Below the pieces are notes generated by a model. The model was not told the DNA's origin. It saw only the letters and a program-made list of their open reading frames with translations, and ran no database searches. A stretch of DNA of 64,000 nt from Enterococcus sp. RIT-PI-f (GTDB lineage Bacteria; Bacillota; Bacilli; Lactobacillales; Enterococcaceae). Both the position numbers and the translations under genes were made by a program. The stretch spans positions 62,001 to 126,000 of the forward strand of contig NZ_LHOX01000018.1 of NCBI RefSeq assembly GCF_001297065.1, written 5' to 3'. How positions within the stretch are numbered: the first letter of the stretch is position 1; every line of letters begins with the position of its first letter. This document shows, piece by piece, positions 1 through 7,975 of this stretch.

Positions 1-412
1 GGGCATATTTATCTCCTTCAACCATTGAATTGCTATCCATTAATAGTAAATCTGGTTCGTAGCTTAACACATCTTCGTAAGGTAAATCGTAATTGATACG
101 TGGGACATCTGCTAATTTGTCTTGCAAGTAGGCTTGGTCGCTGTCATTGCCGACGGTCCATTGCGCAACTGGCGTCACATCTAAAGCCACCAGATAATCC
201 TCTAAATAGCTGGCGATCACACGCTGGGGATCGGCAGGAATCGTGACTTCATTGCCGGCAGCATCGGTCAATGTTGTTTCAACTGCGGCACTTGTTGTTG
301 TGTCTGCTGTGCTGTCAGTGGTTTCATTGCTATTGGAACATGCACCCAGCACCACTAGTGAAAGCAAAGAAAGCATCGCTAGCCATTTTTTTGTTTGGAA
401 TCGTTTTGTCAT
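1..412 (-). CDS. Ferric-siderophore ABC transporter substrate-binding lipoprotein (3' part cut off)
   Basis: The first 137 codons of a minus-strand gene are visible; the rest lies beyond the window edge. The product starts MTKRFQTKKW, continues with a hydrophobic stretch ending in the lipobox VVLGAC, and then has a Ser/Thr-rich linker. The following segment (TLTDAAGNEVTIPADPQRVI) is typical of the FhuD/FepB-type binding fold (TroA superfamily). It should be a lipid-anchored receptor that delivers ferric siderophore to the permeases encoded divergently. A GGAGGA ribosome-binding site lies just before the ATG at 412. A Fur-like palindrome sits 44 bases upstream. The exact ligand cannot be told from this part. 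Confidence 0.88.
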   Translation of the reverse strand, partial: MTKRFQTKKWLAMLSLLSLVVLGACSNSNETTDSTADTTTSAAVETTLTDAAGNEVTIPADPQRVIASYLEDYLVALDVTPVAQWTVGNDSDQAYLQDKLADVPRINYDLPYEDVLSYEPDLLLMDSNSMVEGDKYA

Positions 413-455
413 TTTTATCCTCCTTTGTTCTCAATTGAACGATCATTCTATTAAG

Positions 456-470
456 TGAGAATGATTCTCA
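456..470. promoter_or_regulatory. Fur-type box for the substrate-binding lipoprotein gene
   Basis: TGAGAAT-G-ATTCTCA is a perfect 7-1-7 palindrome. It differs from the Fur core TGATAATNATTATCA at one position in each half. It lies in the presumed promoter of the leftward lipoprotein gene, next to a minus-strand TAGAAT -10-like element. Iron-dependent repression is inferred. Confidence 0.7.
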
Positions 471-538
471 ATCCATAAAGGTATTATTGCGAAGAAAGCT
501 GTTTTTGTCAATCTTAAAAAGAGAATTTTTCACAGCTA

Positions 539-582
539 TTGACGAATCAAAGAAAAACAAGCATAATTGATAATCATTATCA
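539..582 (+). promoter_or_regulatory. Promoter and Fur box of the siderophore ABC transporter operon
   Basis: A -35 element TTGACG (539-544) is followed after 17 bases by CATAAT (562-567). Directly downstream, at 568-582, lies TGATAAT-C-ATTATCA, an exact match to the 7-1-7 Fur consensus. The box covers the expected transcription start, so bound repressor would block initiation when iron is plentiful. Confidence 0.8.
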
Positions 583-605
583 GTATGTATGATTGAGGAA
601 GAATT

Positions 606-1397
606 ATGGCGAAATTAAGAACAGTTGACTTGACGGTCGGCTATCAAAAACAAAAAATTGTGCAACATCTAACAATCGAGATTCCAGAAGGACAAATCAT
701 TGGATTGATTGGACCAAATGGCAGCGGAAAGTCGACCTTATTGAAGGCATTGGCGCGGGTCTTGACACCTTTATCGGGAGACGTGTTTTTGGATGAAAAA
801 CAGCTCCATCAAATCAAAACCAAAGAAGTGGCTGGTCGAATCGCTCTTTTGTCGCAAATCAGTGATTCTTCCATCGGATTGTCGATTCGCGAAATCGTGT
901 CCTATGGTCGTTACCCGTATCAAAAAGGGCTCAGTGGTCTTTCCCAAAAAGACCTTGAAGCGATTGAGTGGGCACTGCAGGCGACTGGACTTGAGGCACT
1001 GGCCGACGAAAATATCGGGACGTTGTCGGGCGGTCAAAAACAGCGGGTATGGATCGCGATGGCGTTGGCACAGGATACCGATATTGTGATTTTGGATGAA
1101 CCAACGACTTTTTTGGATCCAGCGCATCAATTAGAAATATTGTTGTTGCTGCAGCAAATCAACCAACAGTATGGGAAAACGATCATTATGTCGATCCATG
1201 ATCTGAATCATGCATCGCGCTTTGCTGACTATATGTATGCCTTAAAAGCTGGGATGCTGCTGACGTGCGGTACACCTGAGGAAGTCTTGACCACCCAATG
1301 GCTCAAAGATTTATTTGATATCGAAGCCACATTGACAACCTTTCCCAATAGTCGCAAACCATTGATTTTGACGTATGATTTGGGGGCAGAGTCATGA
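606..1397 (+). CDS. Ferric-siderophore ABC transporter ATP-binding protein
   Basis: A 263-residue ATPase of the FecE/FhuC/BtuD type that powers siderophore import. Walker A GPNGSGKST is at residues 36-44, the Q-loop Gln at 84, the GRYPY motif typical of this subfamily at 101-105, the signature LSGGQKQR at 140-147, and Walker B VILDEP at 161-166. It is the first gene of a three-gene operon. Its stop overlaps the next start (ATGA), which suggests translational coupling with the permease. The Fur box immediately upstream points to iron control. Vitamin B12 or heme uptake is an alternative substrate assignment but is less likely given the Fur sites. Confidence 0.92.
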   Translation: MAKLRTVDLTVGYQKQKIVQHLTIEIPEGQIIGLIGPNGSGKSTLLKALARVLTPLSGDVFLDEKQLHQIKTKEVAGRIALLSQISDSSIGLSIREIVSYGRYPYQKGLSGLSQKDLEAIEWALQATGLEALADENIGTLSGGQKQRVWIAMALAQDTDIVILDEPTTFLDPAHQLEILLLLQQINQQYGKTIIMSIHDLNHASRFADYMYALKAGMLLTCGTPEEVLTTQWLKDLFDIEATLTTFPNSRKPLILTYDLGAES

Positions 1398-2377
1398 AAC
1401 GATTTACTTGGCTTTTGCTTTTCGCTTGTCTTCTTTTCATCGGTATTTTCTTTCTGGCGATCACACAAGGTGCCGCGGATATTTCTTTGCAGACAATCAA
1501 AGAAGCGTTCTTCGACTTTGACTATCAAAATCAATTACACCAAGTGCTGCGTAATATTCGTTTGCCGCGGGTATTGGCCTCTTTTCTCGTAGGCAGTTGC
1601 TTTGCGGTCACTGGTGCCATCATGCAGGGGATCACCAAGAATCCTTTAGCGGATGGTGGGCTCTTAGGGGTCAATAGTGGGGCAGCGGTTGGGTTGGCGA
1701 TCGCTTTTATTTTGTTTCCAACGATCCAACCAAGTCAGGCAGCACTTTTTTCTTTTTTAGGAGCGTTCATTGCTACAGCCTTTTTGTTTTTACTTACGAA
1801 GTATGCACGCTTAGGCATGTCGCCGACGGGCTTGATTTTAGCTGGAGTGGCGTTAAGCTCCTTCTTTTCAGCCATCAGCCAAACATTGTCCTTACAGTTT
1901 GACTTGAATCAAGATCTGGCTTTTTGGTTCATAGGCGGAGCGGCGAATGTGACATGGGCACAATTGCGCTTTGTCACACCGATTTATGTACTGGCCATTC
2001 TATTGACACTAGGTATGGGGAAATCGCTCAATCTTTTGTCTTTAGGGGATGATACAGTGATCGCCCTTGGCAAACATCCTCAAGGGATACGAGGTGCTGC
2101 CTTATTGGTAGTGGTGGTTTTAGCCGGGATGGCGGTATCGTTGGTAGGTCCGGTCAGTTTTATTGGTTTGATGGTCCCCCATGTGACGCGGGGGTTGGTG
2201 GGTAAAAATTATCAATTGATTCTGCCGTTGACAATCATTGGCGGCGGCACGCTGGTCATGGCGGCGGACTTGGTTGGTCGCTTGATCAATCCACCGTTTG
2301 AAACACCTTTTGGCGCGATTTTAGCCTTGATCGGTGTGCCTTTCCTATTGATCAAGATTCGGAGGGAGCAAGGATGA
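1394..2377 (+). CDS. Ferric-siderophore ABC transporter permease 1 (FecCD family)
   Basis: A 327-residue polytopic membrane protein of the FecCD family. Typical motifs are RLPRVLASFLVGSCFAVTGA near residue 55, followed by MQGITKNPLADGGLLGVNSGA, and GLMVPHVTRGLVG near 258, which includes the loop that contacts the ATPase. About ten membrane segments are expected. It overlaps the ATPase gene by four bases and the second permease by four. With its neighbour it should form the heterodimeric channel of the importer. Confidence 0.92.
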   Translation: MKRFTWLLLFACLLFIGIFFLAITQGAADISLQTIKEAFFDFDYQNQLHQVLRNIRLPRVLASFLVGSCFAVTGAIMQGITKNPLADGGLLGVNSGAAVGLAIAFILFPTIQPSQAALFSFLGAFIATAFLFLLTKYARLGMSPTGLILAGVALSSFFSAISQTLSLQFDLNQDLAFWFIGGAANVTWAQLRFVTPIYVLAILLTLGMGKSLNLLSLGDDTVIALGKHPQGIRGAALLVVVVLAGMAVSLVGPVSFIGLMVPHVTRGLVGKNYQLILPLTIIGGGTLVMAADLVGRLINPPFETPFGAILALIGVPFLLIKIRREQG

Positions 2378-3357
2378 AGAAAAAAGTGATCATTGTTTCC
2401 TTTGTGCTGATTGCCGCATTCCTGGCTAGTGTGATGGTCGGCAAAACGTTTCTTTCCTTCCGCGTCTTGCTGGATATGCTGCAAGGGACTGCTTCCAGCA
2501 GCCAAGTGCTCACGTTGTTTTCCTTTCGTTTGCCGCGGGCTTGTTTGGCACTGATTGCTGGAATGGCTTTTGGTTTTTCTGGTTTTGCATTGCAAGGTGT
2601 GACGCGGAATGCATTGGCAGACGCAAGCATCTTAGGCATCAATAATGGCGCTGGGTTATTCGTGATCGTCTATTTGGGCTTTTATGCGCAGGGGTCGTAT
2701 TTGCTGCCGCTGATTGGTGTGATAGGGGGCTTGTCAGCAGCGCTGCTCGTATACTTTATCGCATACAAATACCGGCAACTCTTGTCAATGGAACGGGTCA
2801 TTTTGGCTGGGATCGCGGTCAATGCAGGATTGGCTGCAGGAACGCTGCTGCTGACGGTCCAACTATCAAAGGATCGATACAGCTTTGTGACCTCATGGCT
2901 TTCAGGCGCGATCTGGGGGACGTCGTGGACCCAGATTATCAGTTTGCTCCCTTGGGTCATCCTACTGGCGGGTGCTCTTTTTTGGACAGTGCCATTACTG
3001 AATCTGCTAGGATTTGGGGAAGAACAGGCAATTAGTTTGGGGGTTTCCCTCACGAGATTGCGTACATGGTTTCTTTTATTGGCTGTCGGATTGGCTGCAA
3101 GTACCGTTGGTTTTACTGGTAATTTGGCTTTTGTTGGTTTACTGGCACCTCATATCGCCAAAGGGATCGTCGGAAAAGAATCCCGCACCGCATGCGTTTT
3201 ATCTGGGATGATAGGAAGTATCTTGGTTTTGGCCAGTGATACGATTGGTCGTCTGATATTGACAAGTGGTGAGATACCAGCAGGGATCATTATCTCACTG
3301 GTAGGTGCGCCTTATTTTTTATATCTATTGATTCGTCAAAAAGCATCGTCAACGTGA
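2374..3357 (+). CDS. Ferric-siderophore ABC transporter permease 2 (FecCD family)
   Basis: A 327-residue paralogue of the preceding permease with the same family landmarks: RLPRACLALIAGMAFGFSGF, QGVTRNALADASILGINNGAG and GLLAPHIAKGIVGKE. Its length equals that of its partner. It is the last gene of the operon and starts inside an ATGA overlap. Having two different permeases with one ATPase is typical of FhuBC/FecCD-type importers in Firmicutes. Confidence 0.92.
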   Translation: MKKKVIIVSFVLIAAFLASVMVGKTFLSFRVLLDMLQGTASSSQVLTLFSFRLPRACLALIAGMAFGFSGFALQGVTRNALADASILGINNGAGLFVIVYLGFYAQGSYLLPLIGVIGGLSAALLVYFIAYKYRQLLSMERVILAGIAVNAGLAAGTLLLTVQLSKDRYSFVTSWLSGAIWGTSWTQIISLLPWVILLAGALFWTVPLLNLLGFGEEQAISLGVSLTRLRTWFLLLAVGLAASTVGFTGNLAFVGLLAPHIAKGIVGKESRTACVLSGMIGSILVLASDTIGRLILTSGEIPAGIIISLVGAPYFLYLLIRQKASST

Positions 3358-3414
3358 TACGTAGAGAAAAACGAATTTTCTCTCATTCGCGTTTGCTATT
3401 TGACGCTTTTTTTT
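3345..3414 (+). terminator. Possible terminator after the siderophore operon
   Basis: An 8-bp hairpin AGAGAAAA/TTTTCTCT (3363-3383) is enclosed by a CGTCAA/TTGACG pairing and followed by eight T residues at 3407-3414. The architecture is unusual, so this is only moderately supported. Confidence 0.45.
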
Positions 3415-3441
3415 GGTACTATCTCTGAGAGGAGTGATTTC

Positions 3442-3999
3442 ATGGAGAAAGCTTTTTTGAGAAAACAGATGATCAATACATTAGAACAACTCCCTAAAAA
3501 ACGGAAACAGAAGAAAGAAAGATTGATGCAGCAAATGCTGTTTGCCTCTCAAGCATGGCAAAATGCGTCATCGATCGGGGTGATTCGCGCACTTCCTTTT
3601 GAGTTTGATACCCAACCAATCTTTGCACAGGCGATCAAAGAAAATAAACGGATCGCCGTACCTAAAACGATCGACAAAGCATTGCATTTTTTTGAGGTAG
3701 ATGGAGATACACTTTATCAAAAGTCCGCCTTCGGTGTGGAAGAACCCATCAGTGAAAAAGCTGCACTGCATTTGGACCTTGTCCTTGTGCCAGGGTTGAT
3801 TTTTTCGACTGCTGGTTATCGAATCGGGTTTGGTGGCGGCTATTATGATCGGTTTCTAGCAAATTATAGAGGAAAAACGATATCTATGGCATTTTCAGAG
3901 CAAATCAATGATGCATGGCAGCCAGAAGCCTTTGATATCCCAGTGGATAAAATCATTACCGACAGCTATGATGCAACAAACGAAGGAGCAGTACGATGA
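3442..3999 (+). CDS. 5-formyltetrahydrofolate cyclo-ligase
   Basis: A 185-residue enzyme that converts 5-formyl-THF to 5,10-methenyl-THF using ATP, returning the storage folate to the one-carbon pool. The family signature LVPGLIFSTAGYRIGFGGGYYDRFL is clear near residues 117-141, as is the N-terminal KKRKQKKERL region. The ATG at 3442 is chosen because GAGAGGAG precedes it at a good distance; an earlier in-frame start at 3400 lacks a site. It overlaps the rhomboid gene by four bases, the same order as yqgN-yqgP-yqgQ-glcK in Bacillus. Confidence 0.93.
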   Translation: MEKAFLRKQMINTLEQLPKKRKQKKERLMQQMLFASQAWQNASSIGVIRALPFEFDTQPIFAQAIKENKRIAVPKTIDKALHFFEVDGDTLYQKSAFGVEEPISEKAALHLDLVLVPGLIFSTAGYRIGFGGGYYDRFLANYRGKTISMAFSEQINDAWQPEAFDIPVDKIITDSYDATNEGAVR

Positions 4000-4676
4000 A
4001 TACTTTGATGAAAAAATGGCGGAACCAGCCATTCTTTACTTATTTGTTTTTGGCGATTCAAACAATTGTTTTTATTCTCGGTTATTTGACACCGATGATC
4101 CAGGCCGGTGGTGTGATGTATGGTCCTTTTGTGGCGTATATGCACGAATACTGGCGTTTTGTCACACCAATTTTTCTGCATTTCGGTTTGGCGCACTTCG
4201 CGATCAATTCAGTGATCTTGTATTATATGGGGCAGCAAGTGGAAGCTATATATGGCCACAGCCGCTTCTTTTGCTTGTATATCCTAAGCGGGATCATGGG
4301 CAATGTGATGAGCTTTGCCTTTAACCAAGTAGGTGTACAATCGGCAGGCGCAAGTACTTCTTTGTTTGGTTTATTTGGGGCCTTTTTGATTTTGGGGCTG
4401 CATTTCAAAAACGATTACCGCATTCAAGCGATGGTACGGCAGTTCGCTTTATTTGTTGGATTGAACCTTGTGTTTGGTTTGTTTGATCGATCCATAGATA
4501 TTTGGGGTCATGTCGGCGGCATCATCGGTGGACTGTTAATGGGGAACCTTTTGGCATTGCCCAAAAATTACGGAAAGTATTCCATTCATACACGAATCAT
4601 CTCCGGCATTCTCTTTGTTTTCTTATTGGTGATTTTTGTGATATATGGTTTAAAAAAATATCAAATACTTGTATAA
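3996..4676 (+). CDS. gluP: Rhomboid-family intramembrane serine protease
   Basis: A 226-residue polytopic membrane protein of the rhomboid family, which cleaves transmembrane substrates within the bilayer. The HxxxxHxxxN motif (His 62, His 67, Asn 71), the catalytic serine motif GASTSLFG (Ser 120) and the partner His 172 in GHVGGIIGG are all present, so it should be active. Six core membrane helices are expected. It lacks the long soluble N-terminal domain of Bacillus GluP, so the symbol reflects gene order and family rather than full domain identity. It is translationally coupled to the gene before it. Confidence 0.9.
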   Translation: MNTLMKKWRNQPFFTYLFLAIQTIVFILGYLTPMIQAGGVMYGPFVAYMHEYWRFVTPIFLHFGLAHFAINSVILYYMGQQVEAIYGHSRFFCLYILSGIMGNVMSFAFNQVGVQSAGASTSLFGLFGAFLILGLHFKNDYRIQAMVRQFALFVGLNLVFGLFDRSIDIWGHVGGIIGGLLMGNLLALPKNYGKYSIHTRIISGILFVFLLVIFVIYGLKKYQILV

Positions 4677-4694
4677 TAAGCAGGAAGTGGTTCT

Positions 4695-4904
4695 ATGAAG
4701 ACGTTATATGACGTACAGCAATTACTGAAACAATTTGGTGTTTATATTTATGTAGGCAAGCGTATTTACGATATTGAGTTGATGCAGATCGAATTGAAAA
4801 ACTTTTATGACAGTCGTTTGATCGATCAAGATACCTATATGACCGCTTGGCACATCCTTAAACGTGAACATCGAATAGAAGAAAGTCGGGAGGAAAAATT
4901 GTGA
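4695..4904 (+). CDS. yqgQ: YqgQ-family small protein
   Basis: A 69-residue protein matching the YqgQ (DUF910) family in size and sequence (YDVQQLLKQFGVYIYVGKR near the N-terminus). The family has a small helical fold and no assigned biochemical function. The gene sits between the rhomboid protease and glucokinase genes, the conserved Firmicute order, and its stop overlaps the start of glcK. A GAAGTGG sequence serves as a modest ribosome-binding site. Confidence 0.88.
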   Translation: MKTLYDVQQLLKQFGVYIYVGKRIYDIELMQIELKNFYDSRLIDQDTYMTAWHILKREHRIEESREEKL

Positions 4905-5869
4905 TGGACAAAAAAATCATCGGCATCGATTTAGGCGGCACGACAGTCAAATTTGCTATTTTGACAACAGAAGGAGAGATTCAACAAAAATGGAGTATTG
5001 ATACCGATATTCTTGATGAAGGTGCCCATATCGTGCCGGAAATTGTTGAATCGATCAATCATCGTCTAGGTTTATATGATATGAAACCTGAAGACTTTAT
5101 CGGCATCGGCATGGGGACCCCAGGCAGTGTGGATCGGGATAAAGGCACGGTGATCGGTGCATATAACCTGAACTGGAAAACTTTGCAGCCTGTCAAATCG
5201 TTGATTGAAAAAGGAACAGGTATTGCTTTTGCGATCGACAACGATGCCAATGTTGCGGCTTTAGGGGAACGTTGGAAGGGTGCCGGTGAGAATAATCCTG
5301 ATGTCATCTTTATTACATTAGGCACTGGTGTTGGCGGCGGCATCATTATGGAAGGTCAGCTGCTTCATGGTAAAGCTGGCTGTGCTGGCGAGATTGGCCA
5401 TATCACAGTAGACCCTGAGGGCTATGAATGTACTTGCGGCAAGCGCGGTTGTCTAGAAACGGTATCTAGTGCAACGGGCGTTGTGAGGGTCGCACGAACT
5501 TTAGCTGAGGAATATGCGGGAAATTCTAAATTGAAACAACAATTAGACAATGGCGAAGAAGTATCAAGTAAAGATATTTTTGAAGCTGCACAAGCCAATG
5601 ATCCTTTTGGGTTGATGGTCGTTGATAAAGTTTGTTTCTATTTGGGCTTAGCCTGCGGTAATTTAGGCAATACCCTTAACCCAGCAAGTATTGTTCTGGG
5701 TGGCGGTGTTTCGGCAGCGGGAGAATTTTTGCGCAAGCGCGTGGCAGCTTATTTTGCCAAGTTCACATTCCCGCAAGTCACTGAAAGTACCGAAATCAAA
5801 TTAGCAGAATTAGGCAATGACGCAGGTGTGATAGGCGCTGCATCATTGGCATTGCAATTCGCAAAATAG
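4904..5869 (+). CDS. glcK: Glucokinase (ROK family)
   Basis: A 321-residue ROK-family kinase that phosphorylates cytoplasmic glucose to glucose-6-phosphate. The phosphate-binding motif GIDLGGTTVK is at the N-terminus, the catalytic Asp is in AIDNDAN near 112, and the zinc motif CTCGKRGCLE lies near 176-185. GGGAGG at 4888-4893 could serve either GTG at 4901 or ATG at 4904; ATG is preferred. It is coupled to yqgQ. It also fits the nearby gal genes, because glucose released from disaccharides without a PTS needs this step. Confidence 0.95.
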   Translation: MDKKIIGIDLGGTTVKFAILTTEGEIQQKWSIDTDILDEGAHIVPEIVESINHRLGLYDMKPEDFIGIGMGTPGSVDRDKGTVIGAYNLNWKTLQPVKSLIEKGTGIAFAIDNDANVAALGERWKGAGENNPDVIFITLGTGVGGGIIMEGQLLHGKAGCAGEIGHITVDPEGYECTCGKRGCLETVSSATGVVRVARTLAEEYAGNSKLKQQLDNGEEVSSKDIFEAAQANDPFGLMVVDKVCFYLGLACGNLGNTLNPASIVLGGGVSAAGEFLRKRVAAYFAKFTFPQVTESTEIKLAELGNDAGVIGAASLALQFAK

Positions 5870-5929
5870 TCGTGGTCAACACGACTGATCATCACCAATG
5901 AAGTAAGAGCAGAGAGGATAGAGGAAAAC

Positions 5930-6331
5930 ATGTCACCAATTATGTGGGTCAATCTTGTTTTGGCACTGATTATTTTAGCAATCGCCCTAAACTGGGGTTA
6001 TTTTCAAATCATGGGGCGACGATCAGCAACGATCATTCCCGAAGATGAATTCAAAGCAGGAATGAAGAAGGCACAAGTGATCGATGTACGTGAAAAAAAT
6101 GAATTTGACAGCGGCCATATTATGGGTGCCCGCAACATTCCTTTTACGGTGCTAAGTAATTCTTTTGGCGCGTTTCGCAAGGATCAGCCGATTTATTTAT
6201 ACGATACGCGAAAATCATTGAGTATTCGAGCGGCCAATAAATTACGTAAAGAAGGCTTCACCAATGTCTATATCTTAAAAGAAGGATATGAAGGCTGGAG
6301 CGGCAAGACCAAAAAGAAAACGACCGTATAA
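5930..6331 (+). CDS. Membrane-anchored rhodanese-fold protein without the catalytic cysteine
   Basis: A 133-residue protein with one N-terminal membrane helix (residues 4-24) followed by a rhodanese domain. The CH2A-like VIDVREKNEFDSGHIMGARNIP and the C-terminal GYEGWSG are clear. At the active-site loop, where active sulfurtransferases have Cys (YLYCRSG), this protein reads YLYDTRKS, with Asp at about residue 92. It is therefore probably not a sulfurtransferase and may bind a partner or phosphate instead. It resembles YqhL-type proteins encoded near glcK in other Firmicutes and is likely in the same operon. Confidence 0.85.
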   Translation: MSPIMWVNLVLALIILAIALNWGYFQIMGRRSATIIPEDEFKAGMKKAQVIDVREKNEFDSGHIMGARNIPFTVLSNSFGAFRKDQPIYLYDTRKSLSIRAANKLRKEGFTNVYILKEGYEGWSGKTKKKTTV

Positions 6332-6340
6332 AAAAAGTTG

Positions 6341-6376
6341 AAAAAGTGTGTTTACGTTCCCGTAGACAGACTTTTT
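6341..6376 (+). terminator. Terminator of the folate ligase-glcK-rhodanese operon
   Basis: A 16-bp stem with one mismatch (AAAAAGT...ACTTTTT at the base) and the loop TTCC, starting 10 bases after the rhodanese stop codon. The descending strand ends in five T residues. Confidence 0.8.
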
Positions 6377-6410
6377 CTTATTTTAGCGCAAAGTTTCGGC
6401 TGCAGCACAG

Positions 6411-6447
6411 AAAAAAAACGCCAACCAATGAATGGTGGCGTTTTTTT
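6411..6447 (-). terminator. Bidirectional terminator downstream of the DUF3042 gene
   Basis: A stem made by ACGCCAACCA and TGGTGGCGT is flanked by A8 on one side and T7 on the other. It can terminate leftward transcripts of the DUF3042 gene and any rightward read-through. Confidence 0.8.
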
Positions 6448-6460
6448 ATTGTGAAGAAAA

Positions 6461-6628
6461 TCAGCGCGCAGCACTTTTGCGCATTGCCCGTTTGCGTTTT
6501 TCGTCATGGGCAGCTTGTTGTTCATCGATTGGATCAATCACTTGTTTTTTGACAGTCAAAACTACGCTTGCTGCAGCGGCTACTGTTGCTGCTGTACCAA
6601 TCAGAAATCCGGATAAAAATCGTTTCAT
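6461..6628 (-). CDS. DUF3042 family small membrane-associated protein
   Basis: A 55-residue protein beginning MKRFLSGFLIGTAATVAAA. It has a Gly/Ala-rich hydrophobic helix (about residues 5-26), then VKKQVIDPIDEQ and a basic tail KRKRAMRKSAAR. This pattern matches the Lactobacillales DUF3042 family (function unknown), whose members share the motif around VIDPI. The real start is the ATG at 6628, preceded by GAGGTG; a longer upstream reading frame exists but lacks support. It is convergent with the glcK operon and shares a terminator region. A single-pass inner-membrane location is inferred. Confidence 0.8.
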   Translation of the reverse strand: MKRFLSGFLIGTAATVAAAASVVLTVKKQVIDPIDEQQAAHDEKRKRAMRKSAAR

Positions 6629-6716
6629 CTTCAAACACCTCGCCTTTATTGATACCTTCATTATGCGCCAAAGAACAAAATAAATCAAAAAATACACGTT
6701 TTCTATGAGTAAACTA

Positions 6717-6757
6717 TTGATAAAATTTAGTAAATATTTTATAATAAATTTACTAAA
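6717..6757 (+). promoter_or_regulatory. gal operon promoter with inverted-repeat operator
   Basis: TTGATA (6717-6722), a 17-base spacer and TATAAT (6740-6745) form a near-consensus sigma-A promoter. The inverted repeat TTTAGTAAAT (6726-6735) / ATTTACTAAA (6748-6757) straddles the -10 element. This is an apt operator for the LacI-family repressor at the end of the operon; binding is inferred. Confidence 0.78.
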
Positions 6758-6777
6758 TAGAATAAAGGAGCGAGAAT

Positions 6778-7935
6778 ATGGATACATTAGCACGCATTTT
6801 TGAAGAACGATTTGGTGAAGCTGGAACAAATACGTACTTTGCACCTGGAAGAATCAATCTGATTGGAGAGCATACCGATTACAATGGTGGCTATGTCTTT
6901 CCAGCAGCGATTACATTAGGCACATATGCAGTTGCGCGTAAGCGTGAAGATCAGCAAGTCCGTTTGTATTCGGAGAATTTTCCTGAGATTGGGACCATTT
7001 CTTTTGATTTGCATGCATTAGATTACCGCAAGGAAGACAATTGGACCAATTATCCCAAAGGTGTCTTACGCTATCTGAAAGAAGCCGGTTATGCCATCAC
7101 AACTGGTTTTGATGTCGCATTTTATGGGAATATCCCAAATGGTGCTGGTTTATCCTCTTCGGCTTCGATCGAATTGCTGACAGGTGTCATGTTGGAAGAT
7201 TTATTTGACCTGTCATTAGATCGTTTGGACCTAGTGAAAATCGGCAAAAAAGTGGAGAATGAATTTATTGGTGTCAATTCAGGGATCATGGACCAATTTG
7301 CGATTGGCATGGGACGAAAAGATCATGCACTGCTTTTAGATACGAATACATTAAATTATGAAGTTGTGCCAGCCGCATTTGGTGAATATGTGATTGCGAT
7401 CATGAATACCAATAAACGTCGTGAACTGGCAGATTCGAAATACAACGAGCGCCGTGCGGAATGCGAAGAAGCCTTGGCACGCTTGCAAACCAAGTTAGCG
7501 ATCGATTCACTAGGCGCATTGGATGAAGCGACCTTCTTTGCCAATACAGATTTGATTGGCGATGACACTTTGATCAAGCGTGCCAAACACGCAGTAACAG
7601 AAAATCAGCGCACATTGAAAGCAAAGGCCGCATTGACTGCAGGGGACTTAGTGACATTTGGTCAATTATTGAATGACTCGCACACCTCGCTAAGAGATGA
7701 TTACGAAGTCACAGGCGTTGAATTAGATACGTTAGCTGCAGCAGCGCAAGCACATCCAGCAGTCTTAGGTGCCCGAATGACTGGCGCAGGTTTTGGCGGA
7801 TGTGGGATTGCATTGGTCAAAGCAAGTCAGTGGGATGACTTCAAAGCGCACGTATTGGCCGCTTATGCAGACAAAATCGGCTATGCAGCAGACATGTATC
7901 AAGCGAGTATTGATGATGGGGCGCGAAAACTGTAG
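6778..7935 (+). CDS. galK: Galactokinase
   Basis: A 385-residue GHMP kinase that phosphorylates galactose to galactose-1-phosphate, the first Leloir step. The galactokinase signature [15 protein letters not shown] is at residues 23-37, the ATP-binding motif [11 protein letters not shown] near 122, and the third GHMP motif [11 protein letters not shown] near 337. The length is normal for the family. It is the first gene of galKETR, with the ribosome-binding site AAGGAG. No galactose transporter or mutarotase is visible beside it. Confidence 0.97.
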   Translation: MDTLARIFEERFGEAGTNTYFAPGRINLIGEHTDYNGGYVFPAAITLGTYAVARKREDQQVRLYSENFPEIGTISFDLHALDYRKEDNWTNYPKGVLRYLKEAGYAITTGFDVAFYGNIPNGAGLSSSASIELLTGVMLEDLFDLSLDRLDLVKIGKKVENEFIGVNSGIMDQFAIGMGRKDHALLLDTNTLNYEVVPAAFGEYVIAIMNTNKRRELADSKYNERRAECEEALARLQTKLAIDSLGALDEATFFANTDLIGDDTLIKRAKHAVTENQRTLKAKAALTAGDLVTFGQLLNDSHTSLRDDYEVTGVELDTLAAAAQAHPAVLGARMTGAGFGGCGIALVKASQWDDFKAHVLAAYADKIGYAADMYQASIDDGARKL

Positions 7936-7975
7936 AATAAGGAACGTGAAAGAAATCAAGAAAGAAGGCTGAAAA

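Noticed and set aside
6346-6552. Plus-strand frame over the DUF3042 gene
   Set aside because: It crosses two terminator hairpins and overlaps the supported minus-strand microprotein.
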